Made by a program: the position numbers and the translations under genes
The notes under the pieces: model-generated
The model's input: only the letters and a program-made list of their open reading frames with translations
Told to the model about the DNA's origin: nothing
Database searches by the model: none
Origin: WHSW01 sp963821345
GTDB taxonomy: Bacteria; Actinomycetota; Thermoleophilia; Solirubrobacterales; 70-9
DNA length: 64,000 bases
Reading direction: 5' to 3'
Assembly: GCA_963821345.1 (NCBI GenBank)
Contig: CAWGDM010000003.1
Span: 310,001 to 374,000, forward strand
Shown here: piece after piece, positions 8,636 through 17,205 of the stretch
Position numbering within the stretch: position 1 is the stretch's first letter
Layout of the letters: each line of letters opens with the position of its first letter

Positions 8636-10431
8636 CCGGGCGCCGGCTCGATCGCGAAGCCGGCTTTGGCGAGCATCACGGGCAGGTCGCGGATCGCGGT
8701 CCGGTCCTTGTCCTTTTCCTCCTCGGAGAGCTGCGCGTAGGGGACCAGGCAGGGGTGGTGTTTGGCGGCGTCATCGCGAGGATCCCCGTAGACCCAGCCG
8801 CAGCTGAGCCGTTCGGTCATCCAGCGCTCGTGCTCGGCTTCGGCCATCGGCTCGAGCCGCCCGTCCAGGCGCTGGTCGAAGACCGCCTGCGAGGCGGCGG
8901 CATCGGCGAGGGCCTCGGGAACGACGACGAAGCCGAGCTCGCCGAGCTTGCCCGGGATCGCCGCGGCGAAATCGCGGTTGGACGATCTCGCGTCGTCGTC
9001 GATCTCGTCCCAGGAGGTCACGTTGACGCCGCTGGCGCCCTTGGCGATCTGGTCGCGCTCGTAGCTGTCGTGCATCGCCCTGGCCAGGGTCTCCGTCAGG
9101 CCGCTGGTCAGGAAGCGCTCGCTGAGCACCAGCGGCAGGATCGCGAACAGCTCGAGCGCGTCGCGGTCGCGGGCGACGATCTTGGCCGCCCCGCGGCGCT
9201 CGTCGTCGACCGCGAGCACGACCTGGTCGGCGCCCTCGGCCGCAGCGACCAGCTGCAGTGCCGTGGCGACGCCGGCGACCTCGTCGTCCAGGGCGACGTA
9301 GATCGCCTCGGCCTCCCGAGCGAGCCGCGAGGCGCGCAGCTCGGGCGCGGCAAGATCTACCTGCCAGGCGTCGAGGTGGGAGACCGAGTCGATCGTCGGG
9401 TGCCGCCCGCGGATTCGATCGCACGCGGCCTCGGCCTGCGGCCCGGCCAGAGTGAGCTCGATCCGCGACCGCTCGTGGGCTCGCGAGTTGCGCCACAGGC
9501 GGGCGGTGTTGACGATCAGGATCTCGGCGATTGCCTCGTCGGCGACGAACAGGACGCTCGGGCCCTGGCGCTCGCCGGCCGCGGCGGCCGTGAACGGGGG
9601 GAAGGTCTCGAGCAGCAGGCGTCCGGCCGCCTCGTAGAGGTTGAACAGCTCGACGCGGACGCCGGGCGCGTCGCCGCGGATCAGCGACCGGGCCTGCAGC
9701 GCCTGCCAGAGCGCGCGGTCCTCGATCCGCGCGAGGACCCGCAGGGGCTCGCCCTCGCGCGCACCGGTGATCTCGGTCGCCGCGGCGACGACGTCGATCG
9801 CGACCCCGTCGGTGCCGGGCGCGGCGATCAGATGGTGCGCACGGTGCACGCAGGCGGCCCGCAGCAGGTCGGGATCGCCGGCGTCGCCGATCAGGACGCT
9901 GATCCCGCGCTCGTGGCATCCCTCGATCGCCTCGGCGGCCGGGTCGCTCTCGATCGCGATCACCCGTGCCCCGAGCTCGTTCAGATGGGCGGCGAGCCGG
10001 AAGCCGACCTCGCCGAGTCCGGCGACGACGATGTGGTTGCGGCGGAAGAGCCGAAATCCGATCAGGCGCAGCTGCTCGCGCGAGAGCAACAGCAGTCCGC
10101 GGATCGCCGCGACCCCGACCAGCAGCGGCCCCAGCACCCGGGCGATGTTGAGGACCAGCGGGGCCTCGCTGTCGACGTTGCCGGCGCCGAGTGTGAACAG
10201 CTGGAAGGAGTGAAAGAACGCCTCCCAGCCGGTGTCGCCATCCTGGTCGAAGCCGATCGTGCCGAGCACGATCACCGCCAGCCCGGCGCAGATGATCAGC
10301 GGCGCGCGCAGGTCGCGCCACAGCGGCCGCAGGCGGGCGCGCCACAGCCGCCGCAGGGCCCACGAGGTCCGGCTGCGGCCCGCGAACGGGCTGGTCGCGG
10401 TCCGGTCTCCTTGCACGCGGCGAGCGTACAC
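8617..10431 (-). CDS. Membrane TrkA-N (RCK-like) protein with C-terminal RyR domain
   Basis: A 604-residue protein with two membrane helices (about 44-61 and 93-116) separated by a pore-loop-like segment containing T80-L81-G82-A83-G84, reminiscent of but not equal to the potassium filter TVGYG. A Rossmann TrkA-N domain follows (about 132-250, glycine motif VVAGLGEVG), then a second Rossmann-like region. The C-terminus (about 529-592) is a RyR domain: AEHERWMTERLSCGWVYG, then KHHPCLVPY and EKDKDRTAIRDLP. A nucleotide-gated ion channel or sensor is plausible. It is convergent with the TIR-WD40 gene and overlaps it by 19 bp. GTG start at 10431; GTG 10416 is also possible. Confidence 0.8.
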   Translation of the reverse strand: MYARRVQGDRTATSPFAGRSRTSWALRRLWRARLRPLWRDLRAPLIICAGLAVIVLGTIGFDQDGDTGWEAFFHSFQLFTLGAGNVDSEAPLVLNIARVLGPLLVGVAAIRGLLLLSREQLRLIGFRLFRRNHIVVAGLGEVGFRLAAHLNELGARVIAIESDPAAEAIEGCHERGISVLIGDAGDPDLLRAACVHRAHHLIAAPGTDGVAIDVVAAATEITGAREGEPLRVLARIEDRALWQALQARSLIRGDAPGVRVELFNLYEAAGRLLLETFPPFTAAAAGERQGPSVLFVADEAIAEILIVNTARLWRNSRAHERSRIELTLAGPQAEAACDRIRGRHPTIDSVSHLDAWQVDLAAPELRASRLAREAEAIYVALDDEVAGVATALQLVAAAEGADQVVLAVDDERRGAAKIVARDRDALELFAILPLVLSERFLTSGLTETLARAMHDSYERDQIAKGASGVNVTSWDEIDDDARSSNRDFAAAIPGKLGELGFVVVPEALADAAASQAVFDQRLDGRLEPMAEAEHERWMTERLSCGWVYGDPRDDAAKHHPCLVPYAQLSEEEKDKDRTAIRDLPVMLAKAGFAIEPAPGYSPDR

Positions 10432-10455
10432 GCGGGGCCGAACTCAGCCGGTGAA

Positions 10456-10461
10456 TATCAT
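10456..10461 (+). promoter_or_regulatory. -10-like box TATCAT, leaderless arrangement
   Basis: TATCAT ends 6 nt before the ATG of the zinc metallopeptidase gene, so the transcript would begin at or next to the start codon. Confidence 0.4.
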
Positions 10462-10467
10462 TCAGCG

Positions 10468-11328
10468 ATGCGCTCCTTTCTGGCATCGGTGCTGGCGCTG
10501 GTGCTGGCCCTCGGCGTGTTCGCGGGCTGTGGCGGCGACGACAACGGCGACGGCGACTCGGGCACCGACCTGGCGCTGAACTCGACCACCACCGCCGACG
10601 TCGGCGACGGCGATCCCGCGGCGACCGAGACCCCACAGGGCGCCGCCGCGCTGGACGAGTTCCAGGAGCTCGCCCGGGCCGAGGGCCAGCCCAGCGTGCC
10701 GGCGATCCGGGGTTCGGCCGGTCTGACGCTGCCGGAGTGGATCCACACCGTCAACGGCGACGTCGGCGCCTACTGGCAGAAGCAGTTCAACGACGCGGGC
10801 TTTCAGTACTCCCCGGCGCAGGAGGTGATCTTCACCGGCAAGACGCAGACCGCCTGCGGCTTCAAGGCGAGCGTCAACACCGGGCCCCTGTACTGCACCG
10901 CCGATCAGGCGATGTACCTGCCGGTCGACTGGTTCGAGCAGACCGCCGAGCCGTTCGGCGACGCCGCCGACGCGGTCGTGATCGCGCACGAGAACGGCCA
11001 CCGAGTCCAGGATCTGCTCGGGTTGTTCAACAGCCCGTTGCTGTCGGCTCAGCTCGAGCTGCAGGCCGACTGCCTGGCCGGGGTCTGGGCGAAGTCGATC
11101 TACGACCGCGGGCTGCTGGAGGAGGGCGACATCGGCGAGATCCTCGGCCTGGTCAATATCAGCGGCGACTCCGAGGACGTGGCGATCAACGCGCCCGGCG
11201 CGCACGGCAATTCGGCGCTGCGCCAGGAGTTCTTCGCCCAGGGGTACAACGGCGGCTCGCCCGGCGACTGCCCGCCGCCGAAGAAGCGCGACCTCGCCGG
11301 CCAGGTCAACTTCTCCGACCAGAGCTGA
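10468..11328 (+). CDS. Neutral zinc metallopeptidase lipoprotein (YpfJ-like)
   Basis: A 286-residue secreted lipoprotein with a hydrophobic signal and lipobox ending at Cys (VFAGCGG), an acidic/Thr-rich linker, then the zinc-peptidase domain. The metal site HENGH at residues 174-178 fits HExxH, followed by ELQADCLAGVWAKS, the downstream motif typical of this family. Related proteins are called neutral zinc metallopeptidases, and their substrates are unknown. The start is ATG 10468; the next gene (PrsW type) is convergent, 16 bp beyond the stop. Its place beside a second protease and clpP suggests envelope proteolysis, which is an inference. Confidence 0.82.
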   Translation: MRSFLASVLALVLALGVFAGCGGDDNGDGDSGTDLALNSTTTADVGDGDPAATETPQGAAALDEFQELARAEGQPSVPAIRGSAGLTLPEWIHTVNGDVGAYWQKQFNDAGFQYSPAQEVIFTGKTQTACGFKASVNTGPLYCTADQAMYLPVDWFEQTAEPFGDAADAVVIAHENGHRVQDLLGLFNSPLLSAQLELQADCLAGVWAKSIYDRGLLEEGDIGEILGLVNISGDSEDVAINAPGAHGNSALRQEFFAQGYNGGSPGDCPPPKKRDLAGQVNFSDQS

Positions 11329-11344
11329 GCCGCCGCCGGCGCCT

Positions 11345-12439
11345 TCAGCCGTCGGCGACCAGGTCGCGGACCCGCTCGCGGTGGTGCTCGATCAGGTTGC
11401 GCGGGTCGTCGATGCCCCGAAAGCGGCGCTTGGTGAACGCCAGCTCGGCGAGCTCTCGGCACAGGGCGCTGGTGGTGTGCGCACCCTCGAGGTCCCCGGC
11501 GCGCACCTGGGCGAGCTCGCGGCGGCTGCGGCGGGTGAAGCTGGCGGCGGTCGCCGCCTGCTCGGAGCCGATCAGGCCGTCGTCGACCTCGCCGGCCAGC
11601 TCGGCGCGGATCACGCCGCGCTGGTAGCGCAGCCAGAGCGCGATCGCGCCGAAGAAGACCACCACGTAGGCCCACGAGATCCACCTGAGCGCGTCGGTCG
11701 CGGTCTCGGCCGAGGCGTCCATGCGGTCGGCGAGCGAGACCGGGACGCCGACCGCCAGGTACTCGTAGGTGGTCTGGAAGCCGTACTTGATCGAGAGCAG
11801 GATCGGCTCGAGCCCGTTGTTGATCGCGTGCATCAGCATCGCCGCGGCGAGCCCGAGCAGCGGCCAGCCGATCCGCCCCCACCACGAGCGCGCCCAGGTG
11901 GCGGCGCCGAGCCCGGCGCCGAAGGTCGCGGTCCAGATCCCGTGGCGCAGCATCGCCGGGCCGAAGAAGTCGCGCCGGTCGACGAACACGTTGAGCGCGT
12001 CGGCGACCCCATGCGCCTGCGCGTCGCGGAAGAAGTAGTAGAGGTCCTCGGTGAACGCGAAGCCGATCCCGACCGCCGCCCCGTAGACGATCCCGTCGGT
12101 GACCCCGTCGAACTCGAAGACGCCGAAGCGGCGCCCCGCCCAGCGCGAGGCGAGCACCGCGATCACCAGCGCCAGCCCCTTGGCGAGCTCCTCGACCAGC
12201 GGCGCCGAGATCGCCGGCCCGAAGACGGTGTCGACGTCGCGCGGCAGCTGGCCCTCGAGCGCCGAGTTGCCGGCCGAGGCGAGGATCGCCGCGAAGATCG
12301 CCCCCCAGAGGAAGAGCAGGGCGACGATCGAGATCGGCTCGCGCTCGTAGAGGTCGCAGAAGCGGACGATCAGCAGCGCGACGACCGCCTGCAGCAACGC
12401 GTAGGCGAGGATCAGGTCGTCGGCCGCGAACGGGTCCAT
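11345..12439 (-). CDS. PrsW-family intramembrane metalloprotease
   Basis: A 364-residue protein with about eight hydrophobic segments and the conserved PrsW landmarks: RFCDLYEREPI, APLVEELAKG (the EExxK-type motif), GAAVGIGFAFTEDLYYF and MLMHAINNG. In Bacillus, PrsW makes the site-1 cut of the anti-sigma factor RsiW; here no anti-sigma gene is adjacent (the nearest visible is at 42 kb). The C-terminal 110 residues are charged and cytoplasmic. It is divergent from clpP with only about 85 bp between the starts, so regulation may be linked. Confidence 0.82.
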   Translation of the reverse strand: MDPFAADDLILAYALLQAVVALLIVRFCDLYEREPISIVALLFLWGAIFAAILASAGNSALEGQLPRDVDTVFGPAISAPLVEELAKGLALVIAVLASRWAGRRFGVFEFDGVTDGIVYGAAVGIGFAFTEDLYYFFRDAQAHGVADALNVFVDRRDFFGPAMLRHGIWTATFGAGLGAATWARSWWGRIGWPLLGLAAAMLMHAINNGLEPILLSIKYGFQTTYEYLAVGVPVSLADRMDASAETATDALRWISWAYVVVFFGAIALWLRYQRGVIRAELAGEVDDGLIGSEQAATAASFTRRSRRELAQVRAGDLEGAHTTSALCRELAELAFTKRRFRGIDDPRNLIEHHRERVRDLVADG

Positions 12440-12510
12440 GCCGGGCGCAGGGTCTCAGGTCCGGCGGCGCCTCGGGCCGTTCGCCGAAAAAGCTGTCCAG
12501 ACGGCTTCTA

Positions 12511-12516
12511 TACACT
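12511..12516 (+). promoter_or_regulatory. -10-like box TACACT in front of clpP
   Basis: TACACT ends 8 nt before the clpP ATG, the spacing expected for a leaderless mRNA. No clear -35 is seen at 16-18 nt. Confidence 0.4.
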
Positions 12517-12524
12517 CACGCCCG

Positions 12525-13109
12525 ATGAGCCCCCTGGTCCCGATGGTGGTCGAGCAGACGTCGCGCGGCGAGCGCGCCTTCGACATCTACTCGCGGCTGC
12601 TCAACGAGCGGATCATCTTCCTCGGCACCCCGGTGACCGAGGACATCGCCAACCTGATCGTCGCCCAGCTGATCCACCTCGAGTCCGAGGACCCGGACAA
12701 GGACATCTCGATCTACGTCAACTCGCCGGGCGGATCCGTGTATGCGGGCCTGGCGATCTACGACACGATGCAGTACATCAAGCCCGACGTGCAGACGATC
12801 TGCGTCGGCGTCGCGATGAGCATGGGCGCGCTGCTGCTCGCCGGTGGGGCGGAGGGCAAGCGGATGGCGACCCCGAACTCGAAGATCCTCATCCACCAGG
12901 TTTCGGCCGGCTTCCAGGGTCAGGCGACCGACATCGAGATCCACGCCAAGGAGATCATCGACGTCCGCCGGCGCCTCGACGAGATCATCGCCAAGCACAC
13001 CAAGCAGCCGTTCGAGAAGGTCACCAAGGACACCGAGCGCGACTACTTCATGTCCGCGGAAGAGGCGATGGCGTACCACATCGTCGACCGCGTGATCGAG
13101 AACCACTAG
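12525..13109 (+). CDS. clpP: ATP-dependent Clp protease proteolytic subunit
   Basis: A 194-residue serine protease subunit that forms the double heptameric barrel served by ClpX/ClpC. Catalytic Ser lies in GVAMSMGALLLAGG, His in KILIHQ, and Asp in the following helix region. The N-terminal VVEQTSRGERAFDIYSRLL and VNSPGGSVYAGLAIYDTMQ are diagnostic. In most actinobacteria clpP lies directly between tig and clpX. Here 8.4 kb separates it from tig and 10 kb from clpX, both gaps being filled with accessory genes. Only one clpP copy is in the window; actinobacteria often carry two. Confidence 0.96.
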   Translation: MSPLVPMVVEQTSRGERAFDIYSRLLNERIIFLGTPVTEDIANLIVAQLIHLESEDPDKDISIYVNSPGGSVYAGLAIYDTMQYIKPDVQTICVGVAMSMGALLLAGGAEGKRMATPNSKILIHQVSAGFQGQATDIEIHAKEIIDVRRRLDEIIAKHTKQPFEKVTKDTERDYFMSAEEAMAYHIVDRVIENH

Positions 13110-13145
13110 CCGGTCGCGTTCGACGGACAGTCGCTCGTGTCGCCA

Positions 13146-13173
13146 TTGACACGGCGCTAATTGCGGTTAGGCT
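13146..13173 (+). promoter_or_regulatory. Sigma-70-type promoter of the metalloprotease/RTX operon
   Basis: TTGACA at 13146-13151 and TAGGCT at 13168-13173 with a 16-bp spacer. The -10 box ends 9 nt before the ATG at 13183, which suggests a leaderless or nearly leaderless transcript. Confidence 0.55.
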
Positions 13174-13182
13174 CGCGGGGGC

Positions 13183-14610
13183 ATGGAGGTGTGGACCGGG
13201 GAGCCCCGGCCAACCCGGGTCCAACGGGGGAATCTGGTGGTTCGCTGCCTGCGGTTGGTGGCGCCGGCCGCCGCGTTCGCCGTGCTCATGATCGGCGCCC
13301 CGCCCGCGATCGGCGAGCGAGCTCAGGGCCTCCCAGCGCACGTCCGCCCGACGGACGGCCCGGACGACGCGATCGGAGATGGCTACGCCCAGCCCGGAGA
13401 TGCCCGCCATACCTGCTTTGCCCGCAAGGCTGATCGCGTACGCACGGTCTGCGTCCACTGGGTTACCAAGGGGGTCGATGCCCCACCTGAAGCCAAGCGC
13501 GGAGTTCCCGCCCAGGTCAAGGCCACGGTCAAGGCCCTGAAGGAGGTCTGGCGAGCCGAGGTCGAAGTGATGGGCTATCGCGCCCCGGTGCCTGACCAGG
13601 GGGCCAAGAAGGGACAGGGTCCCAACCGTGGCCTCGATATCTACCTGGCCGACATCGGGCGGTTCGGCGAGGGCGGCTACTGCTCCCGCGACTTCAAGCC
13701 CCACCTGGCGCCAGTCAAACAGGCGGCCGTCTACTGCGTCCTCGATGACGACTTCTCCTCGACCCAGTTCACGTCGCCCGACGAGCTCGAGCTGACCACG
13801 GCGCACGAGTTCTTCCACGCGGTGCAGGGGGCATATGACGCGGCCCACGACGCCAACTGGCTCGAGGAGGGCACCGCCGTGTGGATGGAGGGGCAGGTCT
13901 ACCCCGCCCAGTTCGCGGCCGCGGACGGCTATGACTTCCTCGACTCTGGGGCCCTGGTCGAGCCCGAGGTGCCGCTGGACGCCTTCGGCGGCGCCTTCGA
14001 CGCCCAGGACAACGAGTACGCCACCTGGCTCTTCTGGCAGTTCCTGGGCGAATACCACGGATCGCCGGACGTCGTTCGCAAGGTCTGGGAGCGGGTCGGA
14101 CGACACCGCAAGGGCGAGGATCCGCTGCGCGCACTGACCCTGGCGTCGGTTGGAACCCCGGCGGCCGGCCGCTGCATCGCGGTCTGCGCCCCGGCCGACT
14201 TCCTCGACCTGTTCGCCGAGTTCGAGACCTGGAACGCCCGCTTCCCTGCCGCCTATGCGGCCGGGCAGACGTTCGCGGTCCAGCTCCACAGCTCAAGCCC
14301 GCCCCCGGACGACGTGGTCGCTCTGGACGCGGCGCACACCGACTCGGGGCTGCGGGCTCTTGCCGTCGAGCACCTGAGCGTGCGCGCGGTCGAGATCGAT
14401 CCGGATGGCTCGCCGATCAGCGTGGACGTGGACGTCCCGGACGGCGGGACCGCGGCCGCGGTGCTCGTTCCCGGCTCGGGCCAACCCACGGTCCTGCGCG
14501 CCGACGGCCGCCTCACGCTGGCGGCCGGCCAGGCGGGGCGGCTGCTGCTTGTCAACGCGGCCACGTCCGGGATGGCGCCGCTCTATGGCTACGAGGTGAG
14601 CTCGCCATGA
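13183..14610 (+). CDS. Secreted gluzincin-like metalloprotease (HEFFH)
   Basis: A 475-residue protein. After a basic start comes a signal-peptide-like segment (about residues 25-45, LRLVAPAAAFAVLMIGAPPA). The catalytic core reads TTAHEFFHAVQGAYD, with HEFFH at residues 208-212, followed about 15 residues later by NWLEEGTAVWMEG, giving a third-ligand glutamate; this is the layout of MXAN_6640-like putative metalloproteases. The C-terminal 120 residues look like a beta-sandwich. GTG 13237, behind a purine-rich stretch, is an alternative start that puts the signal peptide at the N-terminus. The stop overlaps the RTX gene start (ATGA), so the two are probably co-translated. Confidence 0.7.
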   Translation: MEVWTGEPRPTRVQRGNLVVRCLRLVAPAAAFAVLMIGAPPAIGERAQGLPAHVRPTDGPDDAIGDGYAQPGDARHTCFARKADRVRTVCVHWVTKGVDAPPEAKRGVPAQVKATVKALKEVWRAEVEVMGYRAPVPDQGAKKGQGPNRGLDIYLADIGRFGEGGYCSRDFKPHLAPVKQAAVYCVLDDDFSSTQFTSPDELELTTAHEFFHAVQGAYDAAHDANWLEEGTAVWMEGQVYPAQFAAADGYDFLDSGALVEPEVPLDAFGGAFDAQDNEYATWLFWQFLGEYHGSPDVVRKVWERVGRHRKGEDPLRALTLASVGTPAAGRCIAVCAPADFLDLFAEFETWNARFPAAYAAGQTFAVQLHSSSPPPDDVVALDAAHTDSGLRALAVEHLSVRAVEIDPDGSPISVDVDVPDGGTAAAVLVPGSGQPTVLRADGRLTLAAGQAGRLLLVNAATSGMAPLYGYEVSSP

Positions 14611-17195
14611 CCCCTGGTCGCGCCCTGATCAAGCGTTTGTTGATCGCGGTCGGCGCTTCGACCCTGGCGCTGCTCGTCTCTGCGGCGACGGCTGCGGCGG
14701 TGCAGTGCGACGGCCTCACGGCGACTATCGTCGACCCCGCGGGAAACGGCAACGGCGCGATCGACGGGACCGCGGGCGCGGATGTGATCGCCGGGCTGGG
14801 CGGGGACGATTTCATCCGCGGGCTGGGTGCGGATGACACGATCTGTGGTGGCGACGGCTTGGACCTGATCTTCGGCAACGACGGCAACGACGTGATCCTC
14901 GGCGAGGGCGACGACGACACGATCTCGGGCGACGCCGGCGACGACCTCGTGTATGCCGGTGCCGGTGCCGACACGGTTACCGGCGGCACCGGGGACGACC
15001 TGATGTTCGGCAACGACGACAGCGGCGCACCCCCCGACGGCGGCGACCTAATGAACGGCGAAGGTGGAGATGACGCGGTCCTCGGCGAGTTCGGTGACGA
15101 CGTCCTGCTCGGCGGCGACGGCAACGACGTGATCCTCGGCGAGGCCGGCGACGACGAGGTGGGCGGATCAACGGGCAGCGACCTGATCCTGGGAGGCACC
15201 GAGAACGATGCCTTGGGCGGCGGGCCGGGCCTGGACACGCTCGTCGGCCAGGAGGGCCAGGACACGATGGACGGTGGCGCCGACACTGACGCGGTCAGCT
15301 TCAGCGGCGACACGGCCCCGGTAACGGCCGACCTGGCGGCGGGGACGGCGACCGTAACCGGCGAGCCGCAGGACACGCTGATCGACGACGAGAGCCTGAT
15401 CGGGACCGACTTCCCCGACCAGCTGTTCGGCGACGGCGGCATCAACACGATCGCCGGCCGGGGCGCTGACGACGTGATCGACGGACGGGGTGCGATTGGC
15501 GACGCGGTCGACTACTCGGCGGCGCCCGGACCCGGAGGCGTCCAGGTCAACCTGACGACCGGGGTGGCGTCCGGCGCGGCTGGGACCGATTCGATCGCCA
15601 ACGTCGAGGGGGTGATCGGTTCCGAGCAGGCGGACGAGATTTCGGGTAACCAGGAGGCGAACACGATCACGCCGTTGAAGGGCAACGACCGGATCGACGG
15701 GGTCGGGCCGGCGCCCAACCTGGTCAGCTACTCCCCCGAGACGGCGGCCGTGAACGTCGACCTGATGGCGGGCACCTCCACCGGTGGCTCGGGCTCGGAC
15801 GCGCTGGCCGACATCCAGAATGTCGTCGGATCGAGCTACGACGACAGCCTCCGCGGAGACGGCAAGGCAAATGCGTTCGTGCCAGCTGGCGGCGACGACA
15901 TCGTCGATGGTGGCGGGAATGCGGCAGACCCGAACGATCCGACGGACCAGGTTCTCTACCTGCTCGCCCCAGCCGCCGTTCACGCCAGCCTCGCCGCCGG
16001 GGCCGGCGGCGGCCCGGGTGAGGGCGCCGACCACTACCTGAACGTCGAGGCGCTCCACGGCTCGGACTTCGGCGATGTCCTGATCGGCGACGAGAACCGA
16101 AACAGCCTCTCGGGCGAGGCCGGAAACGACCGCCTGTACGGCAAGGGTGCGGGCGACGTGCTCGACGGCGGGGCCGGCGACGACTCGGTGAACGGCGGCG
16201 AGGGCGCCTTCAACACGCTTACGTTCAGCGATGCGACCGAGGGTGTGAGCGTCGATCTGGCGGCGCATGCGGCCCGGACGGGCGGCGACACCGACTCGCT
16301 GACCGGGATCCAGACGGTCCTCGGGACCAGGTACGACGACACCCTGATCGGTGACGCAGGCGAGAACCTCTTCCTCGGCGGCCCGGGCAGCGACACTATC
16401 GACGGTAGGGAGGCGCTGGATTGGGTTGCCTATCAGCCGATCCCGCTGTCGACGCAACTGACCGGCGAGAACTCGCTCAGCGGCGCCGGGCCGATCCAGG
16501 CGGACGTCGTGAGCGGCACGGTCCACGACCAGTCCGACAACTCTGACGACCATCTGACCGGCGTCGAGGCGATCATTGGCTCGCCCAAGGACGACACCCT
16601 GATCGGCAACCGGGAGACGAACTTCCTGCTCGGCGACCTGGGCAACGACACGATCGCCGGTGGCGGCGGGGACGACCTCTTCGATGGCGGGCCTGGCAGC
16701 GACGCGCTTGACGGCGGCAGGGGCCAGGACTACGTCACCTACTCGGTCGATTCGCCGGGCCCGATCACGGCGAGGCTGGACCGGCCCGCGAAGAAGCGCA
16801 TGGTTGAGCAGGGAAGCGATACCGACTCGGTCGCGAGCCTCGAGCTGATCGGCGGGACCGAGTTCGCCGACAAGCTGTTTGGATCGAACGGGCACGACAT
16901 CCTGATCGGGGAGGGCGGAAACGACAAGATCAAGGGGTTCGCGGGCGCCGACACCCTCGAGGGCCGAGGAGGCAACGACCGGGTCGACGGGGGGTCAGGT
17001 TTCGATCGTTGCGTCGACAAGCCGCGGTCGGCAACCGGCGCCTCGGAGTCGAAAGCGCATCAGGGCGGACGCGAGGTCAACTGCGAGTCTCATTCGCTGC
17101 CGCCGGGCCTGGCGGCGCTGATCGCGCGGGCCGATGCCTTCCGCGACTCCGACGGCAACCACAAGCACGGCTCGGCGGCGAGCGGGCACCGTTGA
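14607..17195 (+). CDS. Secreted RTX (hemolysin-type calcium-binding) repeat protein
   Basis: An 862-residue protein with a Sec-type signal (KRLLIAVGASTLALLVSAATAAA) followed by many glycine/aspartate nonapeptides of the GGxGxDxUx type, such as GGDGNDVILGEAGDDEV and LEGRGGNDRVDGG, interrupted by beta-rich spacers (VNLTTGVASG type). These repeats form calcium-binding parallel beta-rolls. There is no type I secretion system nearby and the signal is N-terminal, so Sec export is likely. It overlaps the metalloprotease gene by 4 nt. Possible roles are an adhesin, or a calcium-stabilised partner or substrate of that protease; neither is shown. Confidence 0.82.
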   Translation: MTPGRALIKRLLIAVGASTLALLVSAATAAAVQCDGLTATIVDPAGNGNGAIDGTAGADVIAGLGGDDFIRGLGADDTICGGDGLDLIFGNDGNDVILGEGDDDTISGDAGDDLVYAGAGADTVTGGTGDDLMFGNDDSGAPPDGGDLMNGEGGDDAVLGEFGDDVLLGGDGNDVILGEAGDDEVGGSTGSDLILGGTENDALGGGPGLDTLVGQEGQDTMDGGADTDAVSFSGDTAPVTADLAAGTATVTGEPQDTLIDDESLIGTDFPDQLFGDGGINTIAGRGADDVIDGRGAIGDAVDYSAAPGPGGVQVNLTTGVASGAAGTDSIANVEGVIGSEQADEISGNQEANTITPLKGNDRIDGVGPAPNLVSYSPETAAVNVDLMAGTSTGGSGSDALADIQNVVGSSYDDSLRGDGKANAFVPAGGDDIVDGGGNAADPNDPTDQVLYLLAPAAVHASLAAGAGGGPGEGADHYLNVEALHGSDFGDVLIGDENRNSLSGEAGNDRLYGKGAGDVLDGGAGDDSVNGGEGAFNTLTFSDATEGVSVDLAAHAARTGGDTDSLTGIQTVLGTRYDDTLIGDAGENLFLGGPGSDTIDGREALDWVAYQPIPLSTQLTGENSLSGAGPIQADVVSGTVHDQSDNSDDHLTGVEAIIGSPKDDTLIGNRETNFLLGDLGNDTIAGGGGDDLFDGGPGSDALDGGRGQDYVTYSVDSPGPITARLDRPAKKRMVEQGSDTDSVASLELIGGTEFADKLFGSNGHDILIGEGGNDKIKGFAGADTLEGRGGNDRVDGGSGFDRCVDKPRSATGASESKAHQGGREVNCESHSLPPGLAALIARADAFRDSDGNHKHGSAASGHR
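14883..15147 (+). repeat. Nucleotide-level repeats inside the RTX gene
   Basis: A stretch of about 26 bp encoding GNDVILGE is repeated almost exactly at about 14883-14908 and 15119-15145. This points to recent internal duplication of RTX units rather than protein-level similarity alone. Confidence 0.5.
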
Positions 17196-17205
17196 GCCGC
17201 CGCGG

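Noticed and set aside
14883..15147. CRISPR-like spaced repeats
   Set aside because: The repeats are in frame, encode RTX nonapeptides, vary in spacing, and there are no cas genes; no CRISPR array was seen anywhere in the window.
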